In this document: in pieces, positions 36,650-46,683 of the stretch
How positions within the stretch are numbered: the first letter of the stretch is position 1
Layout: each line of letters opens with the position of its first letter
Assembly: GCF_009026145.1 (NCBI RefSeq)
Contig: NZ_WBUE01000013.1
Coordinates: 1 to 64,000 of the forward strand
Length of the DNA: 64,000 nt
Reading direction: 5' to 3'
Source: Hyphomicrobium sp.
GTDB taxonomy: Bacteria; Pseudomonadota; Alphaproteobacteria; Rhizobiales; Hyphomicrobiaceae
Translations under genes and position numbers: made by a program
Notes under the pieces: model-generated
What the model was told of the DNA's origin: nothing
What the model saw: the letters and a program-made list of their open reading frames with translations, nothing else
The model's database searches: none

Positions 36650-37238
36650 CCCGGCGTCGTCCAAAAACTTTGCAATATCAGTATGGAAGCCGGCGCGGGC
36701 AGGCGAGGCGGGCGGGCGCCATGGCCGACGCCATGTGCATGCAATCTAGGCGTTCATGTGACGTAAACGAATCATCGTGGTGATTTGACAACAGTCAAAG
36801 CGTAACTTGCGTTAACCAGAGTCCTCTGTCAGATTACCATTTCTCGAGGGGGTCTATAGATTTCGAGGCGTGGGGCGAACACGGACGGGCGGCCGCGTTC
36901 CACGCGATATACGGGTTTCCGCACTATCAGGTCCGCCGCATTTCCTGATAGGGCGGGAAAATCGTGGCTTGGTCTCAGCGGCTAGAGTGGCCTCCTCGTT
37001 GAAGCTGCATCGGACCAGCCACGGCACCAGGCGGGGAGTCAACGCCCTCTTTGACAAACCATCTGGTTACTAGACCAGGGTCCGTGGCTTTCTCGGACTA
37101 ACTACCCCGCTGCCGGGTTGAGTTGCGGGCCCTGGTCAAGTCAACCTGACCATTCCCTCACATCGAGCGTAAGCGGTTCCTGGTGTGGTGCCGTGGTTGC
37201 GTGCGGCTTCACGGGGCGCAGGCGATGGCCTCGCGCGC
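36650..37238. other. Long non-coding interval with RNA-like structure
   Basis: About 590 bases without a credible gene. It begins with the palindrome TTGACaacaGTCAA (36785-36798). It contains a hairpin CTATCAGG/CCTGATAG (36924-36951), and two stems that cross each other: GCCACGG (37018-37024) with CCGTGGC (37082-37088), and GACCAGGG (37073-37080) with CCCTGGTC (37130-37137). A third hairpin, CTGGT/ACCAG (37063-37078), competes with the last. It could be a small RNA or leader; I do not recognise a known class. Confidence 0.4.
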
Positions 37239-37406
37239 CTACTTGATCTTCGTTTCCTTGAACTCGACGTGCTTCTTGGCAACCGGGTCGTATTTCTTGA
37301 ATACGAGCTTCTCGGTGCTCGTGCGCGGGTTCTTCTTCGTCACGTAAAAGAAACCCGTGCCGGCGGTCGAAAGCAGCTTGATCTTCTGCGTTACGGGCTT
37401 GGCCAT
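37239..37406 (-). CDS. rpmG: 50S ribosomal protein L33
   Basis: A 55-residue protein, [20 protein letters not shown], then [20 protein letters not shown] and the Lys-rich end. This is bacterial L33 of the type without the CxxC zinc ribbon. Length is normal. The frame is open to 37496 but the ribosomal protein starts at the ATG at 37406. It sits between pleD and DUF983, as in many Rhizobiales. Confidence 0.97.
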   Translation of the reverse strand: MAKPVTQKIKLLSTAGTGFFYVTKKNPRTSTEKLVFKKYDPVAKKHVEFKETKIK

Positions 37407-37511
37407 GATCGGGGAAACCTTCGGGGGGAACCTGAAAACTGTCTGCTGGTTGCAGGAAGCGGGCACCATAGCCAGCGCGGCTTGGCTGTCAAGCAAACCT
37501 CGCTCGGGGCG

Positions 37512-37952
37512 CTAATTCGCCGTCGGTTCGGGCGCCGGCCGTGCCGGATCGAGCGCATCGCGCCCACCGAAGCCGTGCATGCGCAGCGCCCACTGCAGGC
37601 CGACGAGCGCGCCTTTGATGCGCGGCAAGATCCACAGGCACAGACCGATGGTCAGCGGGAACCACATGGCGATGTGCACCCAATAGTCCGGATGGAAGTA
37701 GTCCTCGACCATCATCACGCCGGCGACGATGAAGTGACCGGCGATCAGGATGGTGAAGTAGGGCGGCGCATCGTCGGCGCGGTGATGATGCAGTTCCTCG
37801 CCGCACGCGGCGCAGGCATCGACGACCTTGAGATAGCGACCATAGAGCCTGCCGCTGCCGCACGCGGGGCACTTGCCGAAAGCGCCGCGCCGGATCGCCT
37901 GTGCGACGTCGCGCGGGGCAGGCTCCGAAAATGCCGTAATCTCTTCCGCCAT
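37512..37952 (-). CDS. DUF983 zinc-ribbon membrane protein
   Basis: A 146-residue protein. An N-terminal CxxC pair (GKCPACGSGRLYGRYLKVVD) and a second (ACAACGEELHHHRADDAPPY) form a zinc ribbon. Two transmembrane helices follow (about 62-85 and 92-112). The layout matches DUF983, of unknown role. The ATG at 37952 is preceded by GAGGA. The frame runs upstream into the rnr 3' end (to 38105), but that part has no family similarity. Third in the run rnr-DUF983-rpmG. Confidence 0.9.
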   Translation of the reverse strand: MAEEITAFSEPAPRDVAQAIRRGAFGKCPACGSGRLYGRYLKVVDACAACGEELHHHRADDAPPYFTILIAGHFIVAGVMMVEDYFHPDYWVHIAMWFPLTIGLCLWILPRIKGALVGLQWALRMHGFGGRDALDPARPAPEPTAN

Positions 37953-38049
37953 TGCCAAGTCCTCGTACTCGCCCCGTCGGGTGCGGCGAGGGACCCTCGC
38001 CCGCCGGCTGATCCAGGTCAACAGACGAATGGCCGCGGCAGGCAGCCCT

Positions 38050-40326
38050 TTAGCGGCCTCGGCGTCTTCTGAACTTGTTCCGATCGCCCGCGTGCGGCGC
38101 GGCAACGCGCCCCTTCTTGCCCTCGGTTAACAACTCGAAGCGTAACGCGCCGGCGGACGGGATCGCCTCCACCAGGCGCACCTCGACCGTATCGCCGAGG
38201 CGGAAGGTCTCGCCCGTGCGTTTGCCGACGAGGGCATGCTGCGCCTCGATGTGATAGTAGAAGTCATTGTGCAGCGACGACACCGGCACGAAGCCGTCGG
38301 CGCCCGTATCTTTGAGGCGCACGAACAATCCTGAGCGGGTGACGCCGGCGATGCGCCCGGTGAACGTCGCGCCGATGCGATCGGCGAGATGCGCCGCGAT
38401 CAGCCGGTCGACCGTCTCGCGCTCGGCCGCCATGGCGCGTCGCTCGGCATCGGAAATCTGCTGCGACACCTCGGCGAGTCGGCCGATCTCGGCATCTTCG
38501 AGTGCCCCTTCGCCGAGACGCAGCGCCTTTACGAGCGCCCGGTGCACGAGCAGATCGGCGTAGCGGCGGATGGGCGAGGTGAAGTGCGCGTAGCGGCGCA
38601 GGTTCAAACCGAAGTGACCAATATTGTCGATGTTGTATTCCGCCTGGCTCTGGCTGCGCAGCACTACCTCGTTGACGAGGTCGGCGACAGGCAAGGTCTT
38701 GGCACGCGCCAGGATGCCGTTGAAGTGTCCCGGCTTGAGGGTGGACTGCTGCGGCAGCTTCATGCCGAGCGTGTCGAGGAACTCGCGCAGGCTCGACAGC
38801 TTCTCCTTCGAGGGCTGGTCGTGGATGCGATAGACGACCGGCGTCTTCCTCTGCTCGAGCATCTCGGCAGCGGCGATGTTGGCCTGGATCATGAACTCCT
38901 CGATCAGCCGGTGCGCGGTAAGGCGCTCGGGCGTCACGACGTAGGCGACGCGGCCCATCTCATCGAGCAGGATCTTGCGCTCGGGCAGATCGAGATCGAG
39001 CGGGGCGCGGCGGTCGCGTGCCGCTGCCATGGCGGCGTAGGCAGCCCACAGGGGTCGCAGGACGCGCTCGAGGAGGGGCCCCGCCTTGTCGGATGGGCGC
39101 CCGTCGATCGCCGCCTGCGCCTCCTGGTAGCTGAGCTTGGCGGCCGAGCGCATCATGGCGCGCATGAAGGTGTGGCCGCGCTTGTTGCCGTCCTTGTCGA
39201 AAATCATGCGCACGCAAAGGCAGGCGCGACTCTCGCCCTCGCGCAGCGAGCACAGGTTGTTGGAGATGCGCTCGGGCAGCATGGGCACGACGCGATCGGG
39301 GAAATAGACGGAGTTGCCGCGCAACTGCGCCTCGCGGTCGAGCCTCGAGCCGGGTCGCACGAAATGCGCAACGTCGGCGATGGCAACGAGCACCACCCAA
39401 CCGCCGGCATTGCGCGGATCGGGGTCGGGCTCAGCATAGACGGCGTCGTCGTGATCGCGCGCGTCCGGCGGGTCGATGGTGACGAGGGGAACGCTGCGCA
39501 GGTCGGTGCGCCCGGAAAGGGCAGGCTCCTTGAGCGCGTCGCTCTCCGTGATCACGCTTTCCGGAAAGTCGTCAGGGATGCCGTGGCTGTGCACGGCGAT
39601 GAGGCTGATCTGCCGCTGGTCGTCGGGGTTGCCGAGCGATTCCAGGACGCGCGCCTGCGGGACGTGGAAGCGGCCCTTGCGCGCCAGGTCGAAGCGCACG
39701 AGATCGCCGTCCTTGGCCGGGCCCTCGTCGCCCTTGTGGATCGACCAGGATCGCAGCTGCTTGCGGTCGACGGGCTCGATGATGCCGCCGCCGTTCTTGT
39801 GGGCGCGGAAGATGCCGATGAGGCGCCGCTTCTCGCGCGGTAGCCGCTTGATGGGCGAAGCCTCGAAGCGGTAGCCCTCGACGTCGGCCTCGGCGAGCTC
39901 GGTGATGCGGGCGAGGATGCGGTCGCCGATGCCGATGTCGGCTTCGATGTCGACCTCGGGCCCGCGCGCCGAGCGCGTTGGCAGCAGCACGGACGGGCGC
40001 TCGCCGGCCTCCTCCCATACCGCGGGCTTGGCGATGAGATCGCCGTCCTCGTCGCGGCCCGTTACCTCGAGCACGGCGACAGGCGGCAGCCCGCCTTTCT
40101 TGTGCAGGCTCTTGCGATCGCCGGAGAGCGCACCCTCTTCCGACAAGCGCGCCAGCAGACGATTGAAGTCGATGCGCTGCGGGCCGCTGATGCCGAAGGC
40201 GCGCGCGATCTCGCGCTTGCCGACCTTTCCCGGCGACGTCCTGATGAACTCTAGGATTTCGTCTTGGCCGGGCAATCCGTCGCGCCTGGGTGGGCCACTC
40301 TTTGTGCCCTTCGGTCTGCGCGGCAT
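38050..40326 (-). CDS. rnr: Ribonuclease R
   Basis: A 758-residue 3'-5' exoribonuclease of the RNB family. N-terminal winged-helix and cold-shock domains are followed by the catalytic RNB domain with TIDPPDARDHDDAVYAE (metal-binding aspartates) and later RRYAHFTSPIRRYADLLVHR. A C-terminal S1 domain (GATFTGRIAGVTRSGLFVRL) and a short basic tail (RNKFRRRRGR) complete it. It degrades structured RNA, including rRNA and mRNA stems. Starts 36 bases after the topA stop; the two are probably co-transcribed. Confidence 0.96.
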   Translation of the reverse strand: MPRRPKGTKSGPPRRDGLPGQDEILEFIRTSPGKVGKREIARAFGISGPQRIDFNRLLARLSEEGALSGDRKSLHKKGGLPPVAVLEVTGRDEDGDLIAKPAVWEEAGERPSVLLPTRSARGPEVDIEADIGIGDRILARITELAEADVEGYRFEASPIKRLPREKRRLIGIFRAHKNGGGIIEPVDRKQLRSWSIHKGDEGPAKDGDLVRFDLARKGRFHVPQARVLESLGNPDDQRQISLIAVHSHGIPDDFPESVITESDALKEPALSGRTDLRSVPLVTIDPPDARDHDDAVYAEPDPDPRNAGGWVVLVAIADVAHFVRPGSRLDREAQLRGNSVYFPDRVVPMLPERISNNLCSLREGESRACLCVRMIFDKDGNKRGHTFMRAMMRSAAKLSYQEAQAAIDGRPSDKAGPLLERVLRPLWAAYAAMAAARDRRAPLDLDLPERKILLDEMGRVAYVVTPERLTAHRLIEEFMIQANIAAAEMLEQRKTPVVYRIHDQPSKEKLSSLREFLDTLGMKLPQQSTLKPGHFNGILARAKTLPVADLVNEVVLRSQSQAEYNIDNIGHFGLNLRRYAHFTSPIRRYADLLVHRALVKALRLGEGALEDAEIGRLAEVSQQISDAERRAMAAERETVDRLIAAHLADRIGATFTGRIAGVTRSGLFVRLKDTGADGFVPVSSLHNDFYYHIEAQHALVGKRTGETFRLGDTVEVRLVEAIPSAGALRFELLTEGKKGRVAAPHAGDRNKFRRRRGR

Positions 40327-40361
40327 GTCAGTGCGCCCGGTGAAGCATCATCACTGGAGCC

Positions 40362-43067
40362 TCAGGTCTCCGCGTCGGCCGGCTCGGGCTTGGCTTTGGC
40401 GGCGCGTCCCTTGGCGGTCTTGGCGACCTTGCCACCTTTCGCCGCCGGCTTGTCGTCGGAAGCGGCTTTGCGCACAGGCTTCTTCTTCTTCGAAGGGCCT
40501 TTGGCGGCGCGCGCGGCGATGAGCTCAACGGCTTCGGCAACGCTGAGGCTCGCCGGATCCTTGCCGTTGGGGATCGTGGCGTTGACGGAGCCGTGCTTGA
40601 CGTAGGGCCCGTAACGGCCCGACAGCACTTCGATCTTACCACCGCCGTCGGGGTGCTCGCCCAGATCTTTCAGCACCGTCGGCTTGGCGCGCTGGAAGCG
40701 GCTCTTTCCGCCGGCAGCCTTCTCGGCGAGCAGCGCCACGGCGCGGTTGAGGCCGACGTTGAACACTTCCTCGATGCTTTCGAGATTGGCGTACATGCCG
40801 TCATGCAGGATGAAGGGTCCGTAGCGTCCGAGGCCAGAGGTGATGGGCTTACCCGTCTCGGGGTGCAGTCCGACCTCGCGCGGCAGCGACAACAGCTTCA
40901 GCGCGTAGTCGAGATCGACGGATGCTGCATCAACGCCCTTCGGAATGCTGGAGCGCTTCGGCTTCTCGTCCTCGGAGCCTTCGCCGAGCTGAATGTAGGG
41001 ACCGAAGCGGCCGGTGCGCAGCGTCACGGCGAGGCCGGTGTCGGGATCGTAGCCCAACAGCTTGCCGTCGGGCGCCGCCGCCTCGGCGTCGCCGTTGGCA
41101 ACGTCGCTGAGCTGACGCGTATAGCGGCAGTCGGGATAGTTGCCGCAACCGATGAAGGCGCCGTACTTACCGGAAATCTTCAAGCTGAGGCGGCCGCTCT
41201 TGCACGCCGGGCAGGAGCGCGGGTCCGAGCCGTCTTCGCGCGGAGGGAAGATGTGCGGACCCAAGATCTCGTTCAGCGCCTCCAGCACCTCGCCGACGCG
41301 CAGGTCCTTGATCTCGTCGACGGAGCCAGTGAACTCGCGCCAGAAGTCGCGCAGCACGTCCTTCCAGGCCAGCTTGCCATCGGAGATGAGGTCGAGCTTG
41401 TCCTCGAGGTCGGCGGTGAAGTCGTATTCGACGTAGCGCTTGAAGAAGCCCTCGAGGAAGGCGATGACCAGCCGCCCCTTGTCCTCGGGAATGAGGCGCT
41501 TCTTGTCGACGCGGACGTAGTCGCGCTCCTGCAAGACGGCGAGCGTCGAGGCGTAGGTCGATGGGCGGCCGATGCCGAGCTCCTCCATCTTCTTGACCAG
41601 CGTCGCCTCCGAGTAGCGCGGCGGTGGCTGCGTGAAGTGCTGCTCGGCCTCGATGGAGCGGTCGGTGACGCGATCACCCTGTGCGAGCGGCGGCAGGCGG
41701 CGGCTGGTGTCGTCGTCGTCCGCCGGGACGTCATCTTTGCCCTTGGCAGCGTGCAGGCGATCGTCACGGCCTTCCTCGTATACCTTGAGGAAGCCATCGA
41801 ACTGGATGACCGATCCGGTGGCACGCAGCGTGTAGGTCTTGCCGTCGCGGCCCTTCACCTCGATGTCGGCAGTCGTCTGCTCGACCTCCGCCGAGGCCAT
41901 CTGGCTGGCGACGGCGCGCTTCCAGATCAGCTCATAGAGCCGTGCCTGGTCCTTCTCGAGGTACTTGGCGACGTCCGACGGCTTGCGCGTGACATCGGTA
42001 GGGCGGATGGCCTCGTGCGCTTCCTGCGCGTTCTTGGCCTTGGTCTTGTACTCGCGGATGAACGGGGCGACGAATTTCTGCGAGTACTCGCGCGCGATGA
42101 GGCCGCGGATGGCACTGATGGCCTCCGGCACGATGGTCACGCCGTCGGTTCGCATGTAGGTGATGAGGCCGACGGTCTCGCCGCCGATGTCGACGCCTTC
42201 ATAGAGGCGCTGGGCGACCTGCATGGTCTGCTTGGCCGAGAAGCCGAGCTTGCGCGAGGCATCCATCTGCAGCGTCGAGGTGGCGAACGGCGCGTAAGGG
42301 TTGCGCTTCACCGCTTTCTTGTCGACTGAGGCGACGCGGAACTCGCCCTTCTCGATGGCCGCCTTGATGGCGTTGGCGTCTTCACCCGTCTTGATGTCGA
42401 GCTTCTTGAGGGTGCTGCCATTGATGGCATTGAGGCGGGCGGGGAACTCCTCACCCTTGGCGGTCGCCAAGATGGCATCGATGGTCCAGTACTCGTCGGT
42501 CTTGAAGACCTCGATTTCGCGCTCGCGGTCGCAGACGAGGCGCAGGGCCACCGATTGCACGCGCCCCGCCGAGCGGGCGCCCGGCAGCTTGCGCCACAGC
42601 ACCGGCGACAGGGTGAAGCCGACGAGGTAGTCGAGCGCCCGGCGGGCAAGATAGGCGGAAACGAGCGGGGCATCGATTTTGCGCGGCTCGCTCAGGGCGG
42701 CAAGGATGGCCTGCTTGGTGACGGCATTGAAGGCGACGCGCTCGACCTGCACGTCCTTCTTCAGCGCCTTCTTCTGCTCGAGGATCTGCAGGATATGCCA
42801 GGAGATCGCCTCGCCCTCGCGATCGGGGTCGGTGGCCAAGATGAGCTTGTCGGCCTTTTTGACGGCTTCTGCGATTTCCTTGATGATCTTCTGAGACTTA
42901 GCATCGACGTCCCAGTGCATTTCAAAGTCTTTGTCGGGCTCCACCGAGCCATTCTTGGCCGGCAGATCGCGCACGTGGCCGAACGAGGGAATGACCTTGT
43001 AGCCGCTGCCCAGGTACTTGTTGATGGTCTTGGCCTTGGCAGCCGATTCGACGATTACGACGTTCAT
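40362..43067 (-). CDS. topA: DNA topoisomerase I
   Basis: A 901-residue type IA topoisomerase: TOPRIM at the N-terminus (MNVVIVESAAKAKTINKYLG; DPDREGEAISWHI), active-site Tyr in VGLITYMRTDG, and C-terminal zinc-ribbon and topo-C repeats (CPACKSGRLSLKISGKYGAF, GCGNYPDCRYT, then repeated 'GRYGPFIL/GRFGPYIQ' units). The tail is Lys/Ala-rich (KKKKPVRKAASDDKPAAKGG). It relaxes negative supercoils. Normal alphaproteobacterial length. Confidence 0.97.
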   Translation of the reverse strand: MNVVIVESAAKAKTINKYLGSGYKVIPSFGHVRDLPAKNGSVEPDKDFEMHWDVDAKSQKIIKEIAEAVKKADKLILATDPDREGEAISWHILQILEQKKALKKDVQVERVAFNAVTKQAILAALSEPRKIDAPLVSAYLARRALDYLVGFTLSPVLWRKLPGARSAGRVQSVALRLVCDREREIEVFKTDEYWTIDAILATAKGEEFPARLNAINGSTLKKLDIKTGEDANAIKAAIEKGEFRVASVDKKAVKRNPYAPFATSTLQMDASRKLGFSAKQTMQVAQRLYEGVDIGGETVGLITYMRTDGVTIVPEAISAIRGLIAREYSQKFVAPFIREYKTKAKNAQEAHEAIRPTDVTRKPSDVAKYLEKDQARLYELIWKRAVASQMASAEVEQTTADIEVKGRDGKTYTLRATGSVIQFDGFLKVYEEGRDDRLHAAKGKDDVPADDDDTSRRLPPLAQGDRVTDRSIEAEQHFTQPPPRYSEATLVKKMEELGIGRPSTYASTLAVLQERDYVRVDKKRLIPEDKGRLVIAFLEGFFKRYVEYDFTADLEDKLDLISDGKLAWKDVLRDFWREFTGSVDEIKDLRVGEVLEALNEILGPHIFPPREDGSDPRSCPACKSGRLSLKISGKYGAFIGCGNYPDCRYTRQLSDVANGDAEAAAPDGKLLGYDPDTGLAVTLRTGRFGPYIQLGEGSEDEKPKRSSIPKGVDAASVDLDYALKLLSLPREVGLHPETGKPITSGLGRYGPFILHDGMYANLESIEEVFNVGLNRAVALLAEKAAGGKSRFQRAKPTVLKDLGEHPDGGGKIEVLSGRYGPYVKHGSVNATIPNGKDPASLSVAEAVELIAARAAKGPSKKKKPVRKAASDDKPAAKGGKVAKTAKGRAAKAKPEPADAET

Positions 43068-43310
43068 CTAGAGACTTTCAGGCTGGCGTGGCGCCGCGCG
43101 ACAAGGGCCCAAGACAGGCGTTGGGCCGCGGGGCCCACGGTATCCGGCGCAAATTCCCGGCGTCCGTTCGGCGGGGGAACATGGGAGAGGAATGTGGCGG
43201 TGTCAAACGCCGATCCCGTGACGCGTGTAAATGGCGTCGCTTGCTATCATAAGTTGTGAATGCTATTTACCACGATCTGGAGTTGATCAGCGGTCGGGAC
43301 GCGCGCAGGA

Positions 43311-43511
43311 ATGGCAGGGCCGGAAGACGCCAACGGCGAGGCCGGGGGACAGCGGTCAGTGCGTAGCGCGGACACGCTCGACTACCTGTGCGACATTATC
43401 CAGGAGCTGAAGCACTTGGCCGACCGGTCCGGGCAGCGGACCTTGTCGGCGATCCTGGCGGCGGCTCTGACGGAGGCGCGCATCCAGAATGACGAGGTGC
43501 GGCGGCCGTAG
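43311..43511 (+). CDS. Small conserved-type helical protein (66 aa)
   Basis: A frame on the strand opposite to its neighbours encodes MAGPEDANGEAGGQRSVRSA, then DTLDYLCDIIQELKHLADRS and GQRTLSAILAAALTEARIQN. The pattern '(T)xxYxxxxIxELxxxAxxxGxxTLxxILxxAxxEA' is shared by small hypothetical proteins common in Rhizobiales, so I regard it as a real gene of unknown function. It lies in the 490-base gap between topA and dprA. Confidence 0.72.
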   Translation: MAGPEDANGEAGGQRSVRSADTLDYLCDIIQELKHLADRSGQRTLSAILAAALTEARIQNDEVRRP

Positions 43512-43558
43512 CCGCCGACTGACCACCTTGGCGACAGTCCCTCCCGCCCATGCGCGGC

Positions 43559-44698
43559 TCACGGGTCGAGCGCACCCAGCGAAACGAGCCCGCCGCCGTG
43601 ACGCTCTATGCGGCCGGCCAGCGCCAGCTCCATAAGGGCGATTTGCACGCTGCGGGTCGTGAGCCCCGTACTGCGCACGAGGCTGTCGATGTCGATCGGC
43701 GCCGGGCCAAGCGCGGCGACCACGAGGTCGCGCTCCTCGGTCGAAAGTGACGGCGGTGGCATTTGCGGCTGCGGCGCCGGGTCCTCGCGCAATTGGCGGG
43801 GTGGGGGGCGCGTCAGCGGGACCAGGGCGGAGAGCACGTCCTCCGGTTCGGTCACCAGCGTGGCGCCAGACTTGAGGAGCTTGTTGGTGCCCTCGGCACG
43901 CGGGTCGAGCGGATGCCCGGGGACGGCGAACACCTCGCGGCCCTGCTCGGCGGCGAGCCGCGCCGTGACCAGGCTGCCTGAGCGGCGCGCGGCCTCGACG
44001 ATGATGACGCCGAGCGATAGCCCCGAGACGATGCGGTTGCGGCGCGGGAAGTCCTGCCCGCGCGGGGTGAATCCAAATGGCATCTCGGTGACGAGGCAGC
44101 CGCGCTCGGCGATGGTTCGCTGCAGCTCCTCGTGCTCGGGCGGATAGACAATGTCGAGCCCGCCGGCCAGTACCGCCACGGTGCCGGTGTCGATGGCGGC
44201 CGCGTGCGCTGCGCAGTCGATCCCGCGCGCCAGGCCCGAGGCGATGACGAAGCCGCCGCGGCCGATCTCGCTGGCGAATTGGCGGGCAAGCTTGGCGCCG
44301 GCGGCGGAGCATTGCCGCGCTCCGACGATGGCGATGGTGGGCCGCTGCAATAGGCCGACATCGCCTTTTATGTAGAGCAGCGGCGGCGGCACATCGAGCG
44401 CCGCGAGAGCGGGGGGATACTGCGCCTCCCCGACGATCAGCACCAGCGCGCCGCAGCGGCGCGCGCGTTCCAACTCCGCCTCCGCTTCATCGCGCGGACA
44501 AACGCGGATTGGCTTGCGGTGGCCGCCGCGGCGCGACAGCTCCGGCAAATCGGCGAGCGCCGCATCGGCACTGCCGTAGTGCTTCAGCAGCTCGCGAAAG
44601 GTGACCGGGCCGACGTTCTCGGAGCGGATGAGCCGCAGCGCCGCAATGCGCTCGGCATCGGAGGTTGCTGCGGCAGCTCTCGCCTCACGCCTTGGCAC
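43559..44698 (-). CDS. dprA: DNA-processing protein DprA
   Basis: A 379-residue protein with an N-terminal SAM-like region, the central Rossmann-fold DprA domain ([60 protein letters not shown]), and a C-terminal winged-helix region. DprA loads RecA on incoming single-stranded DNA during transformation. The start is GTG at 44698, overlapping the plsY stop by 14 bases, which implies coupling. The order topA-dprA-plsY is conserved in the order. Confidence 0.95.
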   Translation of the reverse strand: MPRREARAAAATSDAERIAALRLIRSENVGPVTFRELLKHYGSADAALADLPELSRRGGHRKPIRVCPRDEAEAELERARRCGALVLIVGEAQYPPALAALDVPPPLLYIKGDVGLLQRPTIAIVGARQCSAAGAKLARQFASEIGRGGFVIASGLARGIDCAAHAAAIDTGTVAVLAGGLDIVYPPEHEELQRTIAERGCLVTEMPFGFTPRGQDFPRRNRIVSGLSLGVIIVEAARRSGSLVTARLAAEQGREVFAVPGHPLDPRAEGTNKLLKSGATLVTEPEDVLSALVPLTRPPPRQLREDPAPQPQMPPPSLSTEERDLVVAALGPAPIDIDSLVRSTGLTTRSVQIALMELALAGRIERHGGGLVSLGALDP

Positions 44699-45302
44699 CG
44701 ATCCTCGGCTCCTCTCCGGCCGCCAAGCGGCGAATGTTGGCGCGGTGCTTGTAGAAGAGCAGCGCCGACATGATGGCGGCGAGCAATCCCGTCGCGCGGT
44801 CGCCGGTTGCGAACAGTCCGATCGGTGTGACGAGCGCGGCGATGAGCGCCGAGAGCGATGAATATCGGGTCAGCAGGGCGACCAGCAGCCAGATGGCGCA
44901 GAACGCCGCGGCGGCGCGCCAGTCGACTCCCAACAGCACGCCGATGTAGGTGGCGACCCCCTTGCCGCCACGGAACCCGAGCCAAACCGGAAATACGTGC
45001 CCGAGGAAGGCGGCGAGCCCGGCCAGCAGCGAGGCGAGGATGGCGACGCCGCCCTCGGCGCCGATCCAATGTCCTATGAGCACCGCCGCCGTGCCCTTCA
45101 GCGCGTCGAGCAGCAGCGTGAGCGCCGCCAGCCCCTTGTGACCGGTGCGCAGCACGTTGGTGGCGCCGATGTTGCCGGAGCCGAGGTTGCGCACGTCGCC
45201 CAGGCCGGCGGCGCGCGTCAGCAGGTAACCGAAGGGGACCGAGCCGAGAAGATAGCCGAGCGCCGTGGCGGCGAGCGTGTAGGGGCTGAGAAGGAGATCC
45301 AT
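44685..45302 (-). CDS. plsY: Acyl-phosphate glycerol-3-phosphate acyltransferase PlsY
   Basis: A 205-residue, five-helix inner-membrane enzyme. Three conserved loops are seen: GSVPFGYL with [17 protein letters not shown], the second with [19 protein letters not shown], and the C-terminal [20 protein letters not shown]. It makes lysophosphatidic acid from acyl-phosphate in phospholipid synthesis. The frame is open to 45416, but family members start at [10 protein letters not shown] (45302). It is 28 bases downstream of the dihydroorotase-like gene. Confidence 0.96.
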   Translation of the reverse strand: MDLLLSPYTLAATALGYLLGSVPFGYLLTRAAGLGDVRNLGSGNIGATNVLRTGHKGLAALTLLLDALKGTAAVLIGHWIGAEGGVAILASLLAGLAAFLGHVFPVWLGFRGGKGVATYIGVLLGVDWRAAAAFCAIWLLVALLTRYSSLSALIAALVTPIGLFATGDRATGLLAAIMSALLFYKHRANIRRLAAGEEPRIGAKA

Positions 45303-45330
45303 GGCCACGCGCGATCTTGACGGGCGGAGC

Positions 45331-46683
45331 TCAGGTCCGCTCGCCGCCAGCGTACTGGTAGACCGTTTCGCCCGCAACCAGCGTGCGCAGCACGCGCCCC
45401 TGCATCTTGCTCTCATCGAACGGCGTGTTCTTGGAGCGCGAGCGCAAGAGGTCCTTGTTCACCACCCACGGCTCGCCGGGGTCGAACAGGATGATGTCGG
45501 CAATGGCGCCTTTGGCGAGGCGCCCCGAATGCAGCCCGAGCAGCTTGGCGGGGTTGATGGTGAGGGCGCGCAGGATGCTCATCAGCGGCAGTTCGCCGGA
45601 ATGGAAGAGGCGCAGCGCGGCCGGCAGCAGCGTCTCGAGGCCGACGGCTCCGTCGGTCGCCTCCGCGAACGGGCGCCGCTTGTCGTCGGCGTCCTGCGGA
45701 TCATGGCTCGAGACGATGACGTCGATGTCGCCCGATGCGAGTCCGCGGATCATGGCCGCGCGATCATCGTCCGAGCGCAGCGGCGGGCGCATTTTGAAGA
45801 AGGTGCGGTAGGGCCCGATGTCGTTCTCGTTCAGCGTCAGGTGATTGATCGAAACCCCGCACGTCACCGGCAGCTTGCGCGCCTTGGCTGCGCGGATCAC
45901 CTCGAGGCTTTCGGCGCAGCTGATGGTCGCCGCGTGGTAGCGCCCGCGCGTCATCTCGACGAGGCGCACGTCACGCTCGAGCATGATCGTCTCGGAGGCC
46001 TTGGGCACGCCCGGCAGGCCGAGCCTTGCTGCCACCTCTCCCGAGTTCATCGCCCCGCTGGAGGCAAGGTACGGGTCCTCCGTGTGGTGCACGATAAGGG
46101 CGCCGAAATCCTTGGCGTAGAGCAGCACGTTGCGCATGATGCGCGTATTGGCCACCGAGGTCTTGCCGTTGGAGAAGGCGACGGCGCCGGCCCGCTTCAA
46201 GAGGCCGATCTCGGTCATCTCCTCGCCTTTGAGGCCCTTGGTCATCGCCGCCATGGTGTGCACGTGCACGATGGCGTTGTCGCGCGCACGGCGCTGAATG
46301 AAGTCGACGAGCGCCACCTGGTCGATGACCGGGTTGGTCTCCGGCATCACCACCATGGTGGTGACGCCGCCCGCCGCCGCCGCGTGGCTGGCAGTCTTCA
46401 ACGTCTCGCGGTGCTCAAAGCCCGGCTCGCCGGTAAATACCTGCGCGTCGATCAGGCCGGGTGCCAGCACGTGACCCTTGCAGTCGACCACGTTGGCGCC
46501 GTCCGGCGCGTTGCGCCGCAGGTGTGGGCCGATGTCGGCGATGACGCCCTCGCGCACCACGAGGCCACCCGGCTCGTCGCGGTTCGCTGCCGGGTCGACG
46601 ATGCGGGCATTGATGAATGCCGTTGCCGCGGCGGACTTGGCGTCGCGGTAGGGACGTTTGGCGGCGGTCGTTGCTGCGTTCAT
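45331..46683 (-). CDS. pyrC: Dihydroorotase-like protein PyrC', HxH metal motif lost
   Basis: A 450-residue amidohydrolase-fold protein of the class I dihydroorotase family ([15 protein letters not shown] start, [53 protein letters not shown]). In active enzymes the first metal motif reads D-x-H-x-H; here residues 79-83 are DAQVF, so both metal histidines are absent. Such proteins act as scaffolds for aspartate transcarbamoylase. Its ATG overlaps the pyrB stop (ATGA), consistent with a fixed complex with PyrB. A catalytic dihydroorotase must then be encoded elsewhere. The missing histidines are read directly; the scaffold role is from known relatives. Confidence 0.9.
   Translation of the reverse strand: MNAATTAAKRPYRDAKSAAATAFINARIVDPAANRDEPGGLVVREGVIADIGPHLRRNAPDGANVVDCKGHVLAPGLIDAQVFTGEPGFEHRETLKTASHAAAAGGVTTMVVMPETNPVIDQVALVDFIQRRARDNAIVHVHTMAAMTKGLKGEEMTEIGLLKRAGAVAFSNGKTSVANTRIMRNVLLYAKDFGALIVHHTEDPYLASSGAMNSGEVAARLGLPGVPKASETIMLERDVRLVEMTRGRYHAATISCAESLEVIRAAKARKLPVTCGVSINHLTLNENDIGPYRTFFKMRPPLRSDDDRAAMIRGLASGDIDVIVSSHDPQDADDKRRPFAEATDGAVGLETLLPAALRLFHSGELPLMSILRALTINPAKLLGLHSGRLAKGAIADIILFDPGEPWVVNKDLLRSRSKNTPFDESKMQGRVLRTLVAGETVYQYAGGERT

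Noticed and set aside
36785..36815. TTGACA-like -35 and a possible second CtrA box (GTAA-N6-TTAA)
   Set aside because: No acceptable -10 at 16-18 bases, and the CtrA spacing is six rather than seven.
40593..42329. Long plus-strand open frame of 578 codons opposite topA
   Set aside because: It mirrors topA exactly, has no recognisable domain and the composition of a GC-rich antisense frame. The minus-strand topA is certain.
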